This document shows positions 61,355-64,000 of a stretch of 64,000 nt of DNA, piece by piece (positions within the stretch are counted from its first letter, which is position 1; each line of letters begins with the position of its first letter). The stretch covers positions 248,001 to 312,000 of the forward strand of contig JACQWY010000022.1 in NCBI GenBank assembly GCA_016209015.1, in the 5' to 3' direction. Origin of the DNA: Gammaproteobacteria bacterium. GTDB taxonomy: Bacteria > Pseudomonadota > Gammaproteobacteria > Ga0077536. A program made the translations under genes and the position numbers. The notes beneath the pieces were generated by a model that searched no databases, was not told the origin of the DNA, and saw nothing but the letters and a program-made list of their open reading frames with translations.

Positions 61355-61374
61355 GTCCCGGCCTGCGCCGGGAC
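61355..61374. repeat. GTCCCGGC hairpin
   Basis: GTCCCGGC-CTGC-GCCGGGAC, an 8-bp perfect stem, in the 373-base gap 61255-61627 that otherwise has no gene. The type is frequent as a dispersed repeat in many proteobacteria. Confidence 0.6.
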
Positions 61375-61383
61375 AAAGGGAAA

Positions 61384-61461
61384 TGGGGTCAGGTTCGATA
61401 TCGCGTGTGAGCGCGTGGTCGTGTGCCACCCGCGCCGGCCGCGAAATCGAACCTGACCCCA
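61384..61461. repeat. GGGGTCAGG-family inverted repeat with 34-base loop
   Basis: Arms of 22 bases at 61384-61405 and 61440-61461 (TGGGGTCAGGTTCGATNTCGCG) pair with one mismatch. The GGGGTC...GACCCC frame ties it to 11877 and 25455/25574, although the inner bases differ. Confidence 0.8.
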
Positions 61462-61627
61462 ATTCCCGTCGGCGCCGCGATTCTTCCACGGCAGCCGGCG
61501 AGGTCCGTCCACCGAGGCGCGCCCGCGTGTCCCCCGCGTGAATTCCCCCGGCGCTCCGCATCCTCCATAATCCGAAAAAGCGCTCGCCTCCGCGCGCTCG
61601 CCGAACAACGCAGCTCCCGAGGTCAAC

Positions 61628-62848
61628 ATGTCGCCCATGAAACACATCCTCACCGGATTCAAGGTCCTCGATTTCTCGCACGTGCTCGCCGGGCCCTCGG
61701 CGACGCGCATCATGGCGGAAATGGGCGCGGACGTGATCAAGGTGGAGACGCCGACGCTCGGCGATCTCTCGCGGCTCCTGCCCGTGTTCAAGAACGGCCG
61801 CAGCGCCTACTACCTCCAGCAGAACCGCGGCAAGCGCAGCATCTGCGTGAACCTGAAAGAGGAGGAGGGCAAGGCGATCATCCGCGAGCTCCTCAAGCAG
61901 GTGGACGTCGTCATGGAGAACTTCGCGCCGGGCGTCATCGGCCGCCTCGGCTTCGGCTGGGAGCAGGTGCACGCGCTGAATCCGCGCGCCGTGATGTGCT
62001 CGATCTCGGCTTTCGGACAGCAGGGGCCCCTCGCGAACCTGCCGGGTTACGATTACATCGCGCAGGCCTATTCCGGCGTCACCAGCATGATCGGCGAGCC
62101 GGACGGCGCGCCCTCGCTGCCGATGCTCGGCATCGGCGACGTGATGACCGGCGTGCACGCGGCCTGCGCGATCGGCTATGCGCTCCTGCATCGCGAGCGC
62201 GGCGGACTCGGCCAGTATCTCGACATCTCGCTGCTCGACAGTTATTTCCACTGCCACGAGATCAACGTGCAGGTCTACAGCGCGAGCGGCGGACAGACCG
62301 TGCCGACGCGTTGCGGCCATCACCATTTCGCAGTCACACCGCTCGGTCTCTTCAAGGCGCGCGAGCACTACATCTGCATCATCGCGCTCGACCAGCAGTG
62401 GCCCGGCGTGTGCCGTGCGATCGGCCGGCCCGAGCTCGCGGCGGACGAGCGCTACGACAAGAATCTGAAGCGCGTCGAGCGCTCGGCAGAGGTCAATGCG
62501 ATGATCCAGGCGTGGATGGATTCGATGCCGTCCGACGACGCGATCCTCAAAGCGCTCGAAGCGGAGCGCATCCCGGTCGCACCGGTGCGCACGATTGCGG
62601 AGGCCGTCAACGAGCCGCACCTGCGCGATCGCGGCACGGTGCGTGCAATCACGGATCCGAAGTTCGGCTCGCTCGAAGTGCCCGGCATGCCGCTGCGCTT
62701 CTCGGGCTTCCCGAACAACATCCCGCTCGATGCCGCCTATCTCGGCGAGCACAACGCGGAAATCCTCTCGAGCGTGCTCGGCTACTCGGCGGAACGTATC
62801 GACACGCTCGCGCAGAACGGCGTGCTGTACGCGAATCCGGAGACGTAG
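61628..62848 (+). CDS. Family III CoA transferase
   Basis: CaiB/BaiF enzyme of 406 aa. Family core: FKVLDFSHVLAGPSATRIMA, EMGADVIKVETPTLGDLSRL, NRGKRSICVNLKEEEGKA, MLGIGDVMTGVHAACAIGYA with the catalytic Asp of GIGD near 178, and LGQYLDISLLDSYF. A purine-rich site precedes the ATG. It is one of three such enzymes in the window, each with a different neighbourhood; this one is convergent with an enoyl-CoA hydratase gene. The frame ends at a TAG that is the first base group of a tandem repeat (62849-63023). Confidence 0.92.
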   Translation: MSPMKHILTGFKVLDFSHVLAGPSATRIMAEMGADVIKVETPTLGDLSRLLPVFKNGRSAYYLQQNRGKRSICVNLKEEEGKAIIRELLKQVDVVMENFAPGVIGRLGFGWEQVHALNPRAVMCSISAFGQQGPLANLPGYDYIAQAYSGVTSMIGEPDGAPSLPMLGIGDVMTGVHAACAIGYALLHRERGGLGQYLDISLLDSYFHCHEINVQVYSASGGQTVPTRCGHHHFAVTPLGLFKAREHYICIIALDQQWPGVCRAIGRPELAADERYDKNLKRVERSAEVNAMIQAWMDSMPSDDAILKALEAERIPVAPVRTIAEAVNEPHLRDRGTVRAITDPKFGSLEVPGMPLRFSGFPNNIPLDAAYLGEHNAEILSSVLGYSAERIDTLAQNGVLYANPET

Positions 62849-63023
62849 GTCCGATTAGCCGAAGGCGTAATCGGACGCTCGGCTGTGCATTTCGGCACCA
62901 CGTCCAGCCGCAGGCGTAATCGGACGCTCGGCTGTGCATTTCGGCGCCCCGTCCAGCCGAAGGCGTAATCGGACGCTCGGCTGTGCATTTCGGCACCATG
63001 TCCAGCCGCAGGCGTAATCGGAC
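62849..63023 (+). repeat. 49-bp tandem repeat, about 3.4 copies, with GTCCGATTA hairpin
   Basis: Units begin at 62857, 62906 and 62955 and a partial one at 63004. Each starts AGCCG(A/C)AGGCGTAATCGG and differs from the others at only a few positions. The first unit is entered by GTCCGATTAG from the stop codon of the CoA transferase gene, so the array seems to have grown from one hairpin repeat of the 61265 type. No spacer variation like that of a CRISPR. Confidence 0.9.
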
Positions 63024-63047
63024 CTGCGACATCGCGAATTCGCCGCC

Positions 63048-63833
63048 TCAATCCCCCGTGAACTTCGGCTCCCGCTTCGCGAGATACGCTTCGATCGCCT
63101 CCGCCTGATCCTGCATCGTCCGGTTGTAGAGGTTCTGGTCCGCGTCCATGTGCATGATGGCACCGTCGAGCGCGGCGCTGATGCGGTTGATGCTGCGTTT
63201 GATCATCTGCGCCGCGACCGGCGGCTTGCCGGCGTAGAACGCCGCCATCGCGAGTGCGCGCGGCAGGACGTCCTCGACCGGCACGCACTCGTCGAGCACG
63301 CCCCAGGCGGCGAGCGTCGGGCCGTGGATGCGTTCGCCGCCGACGACGAGACGCTTCGCGCGCGCCGGGCCGACGAGGTGCACGCAGAGCGGCAGGCTCT
63401 GCCACATCAGGTTCATGCCGATGTCGACCTCGGGGTACTGCATGAAGCAGTCGGTCGCGCCGATGCGGAAATCGAGCGCGGTCGCGAAGCACGCGCCGCC
63501 GCCCATCGCCGCGCCCGTCCACGCCGCGATCGTGATCTGATCCATGTCCATCAAGGCCGTCATCGCGCGCGCGCCGATGCGCGTGCGCCGGCGGCGGATC
63601 ACGAGCGAGTCGCCGTAACCGCTCGCATCCTTCAGGTCCATCCCCGAACAGAAATGCGGACGCGCGCCGGTGAAGACCACGGCACGCGTCTCGGCGTCCT
63701 CGCGGAACGCGAGTGCGATCTCCTCGAGCTCGCGCAGCACCTCGTAGGTGACGGCGTTCGCGCGGCCGGGCCGGTTCAGGGTCACGACCGCGACGTGCGC
63801 GCGGCGTTCGACGAGGAAATGCTGAGGGCTCAT
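63048..63833 (-). CDS. Enoyl-CoA hydratase/isomerase family protein
   Basis: Crotonase-fold protein of 261 aa. Oxyanion-hole segments are PHFCSGMDLKDASGYGD (~60) and IAAWTGAAMGGGACFATALD (~105). The catalytic-region strand reads YPEVDIGMNLMWQSLPL, lacking the second Glu of classical hydratases (normally GIxPGxGG), so an isomerase, hydrolase or other crotonase reaction is likely. A GC-rich leader of 167 bases remains to the right edge, with no further gene visible. Confidence 0.9.
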   Translation of the reverse strand: MSPQHFLVERRAHVAVVTLNRPGRANAVTYEVLRELEEIALAFREDAETRAVVFTGARPHFCSGMDLKDASGYGDSLVIRRRRTRIGARAMTALMDMDQITIAAWTGAAMGGGACFATALDFRIGATDCFMQYPEVDIGMNLMWQSLPLCVHLVGPARAKRLVVGGERIHGPTLAAWGVLDECVPVEDVLPRALAMAAFYAGKPPVAAQMIKRSINRISAALDGAIMHMDADQNLYNRTMQDQAEAIEAYLAKREPKFTGD

Positions 63834-64000
63834 CGGCGGCTTCCTGGGCTGCTTTCGGGCGAGGGAGTTCGCGCCGCGGCGCGCGTGAATTCCGGCCGCG
63901 ATGCTTCAAATTGACACACCGTCGGCCGTCTGCCGCGACTCCCGCGTGGTGCTGCATCGCGGTGTCCGGAGCTCGCCTTGACACCCGCGAGTAGCAAAAC

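Noticed and set aside
62857-63023. Possible CRISPR array
   Set aside because: Units are contiguous 49-bp copies without unique spacers, and no cas gene is present.

Overview
The window is GC-rich, densely packed chromosomal DNA from a proteobacterium, most likely a gamma- or betaproteobacterium. The evidence is an OpgD homologue with a twin-arginine signal, an RND pump operon, an ECF sigma/ChrR pair, a norCBQD cluster, the homogentisate gene order and several short palindromic repeats of the REP type. No rRNA, tRNA, CRISPR array, prophage or intact transposase was seen. Start codons are often GTG and many neighbouring genes overlap by ATGA or GTGA, so translational coupling is common.

Layout. 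1-1750: 3' end of a CorA-type transporter gene, then uppP. 1934-8948: signalling block with a multi-PAS histidine kinase, the wreck of one or two response regulators, and a PAS-GAF-GGDEF-EAL-REC protein. 8988-16267: Rap1a/Tai-like secreted protein, Orn/Lys/Arg decarboxylase, RND pump with its lipoprotein adaptor. 16390-22056: homogentisate block, with marR-hmgA divergent from a fah-type gene, a flavin monooxygenase, an MBL protein and a DUF2783 protein. 22155-27815: CBS protein, two repeat elements including an IS5-type MITE, thioesterase, SbmA/YddA-like ABC exporter, paired palindromes, CoA transferase and MBL hydrolase. 27905-32014: a 1369-residue cytosolic protein with a PI3/PI4-kinase-like core and no recognised relatives nearby. 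32063-35909: GST, OpgD, RlmI.

35982-38875 is an ECF sigma-ChrR stress locus. Two divergent promoters of the same form (TGATCC-N16-CGTA) face the sigma gene and an eroded target operon: an internally deleted amine oxidase, an intact DUF1365 gene and a truncated gene. 39132-46524 holds NnrU, a HAD phosphatase and a nitric oxide reductase cluster whose NorC carries an extra c-heme domain. 47048-55951 is an eight-gene minus-strand acyl-CoA operon (two-subunit-style acyl-CoA dehydrogenases, a split HSD17B4-like SDR plus MaoC, CoA transferase, APH-like kinase) resembling steroid or branched side-chain beta-oxidation. 56377-61254 is a complete F420 biosynthesis operon, cofE-cofD-cofC-cofGH, unusual for a proteobacterium. 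The window closes with a CoA transferase, a 49-bp tandem repeat and an enoyl-CoA hydratase.

The best candidates for something undescribed are the giant kinase-like protein, the proteobacterial F420 operon beside an acyl-CoA operon, and the decayed signalling and stress loci that still keep their regulation.
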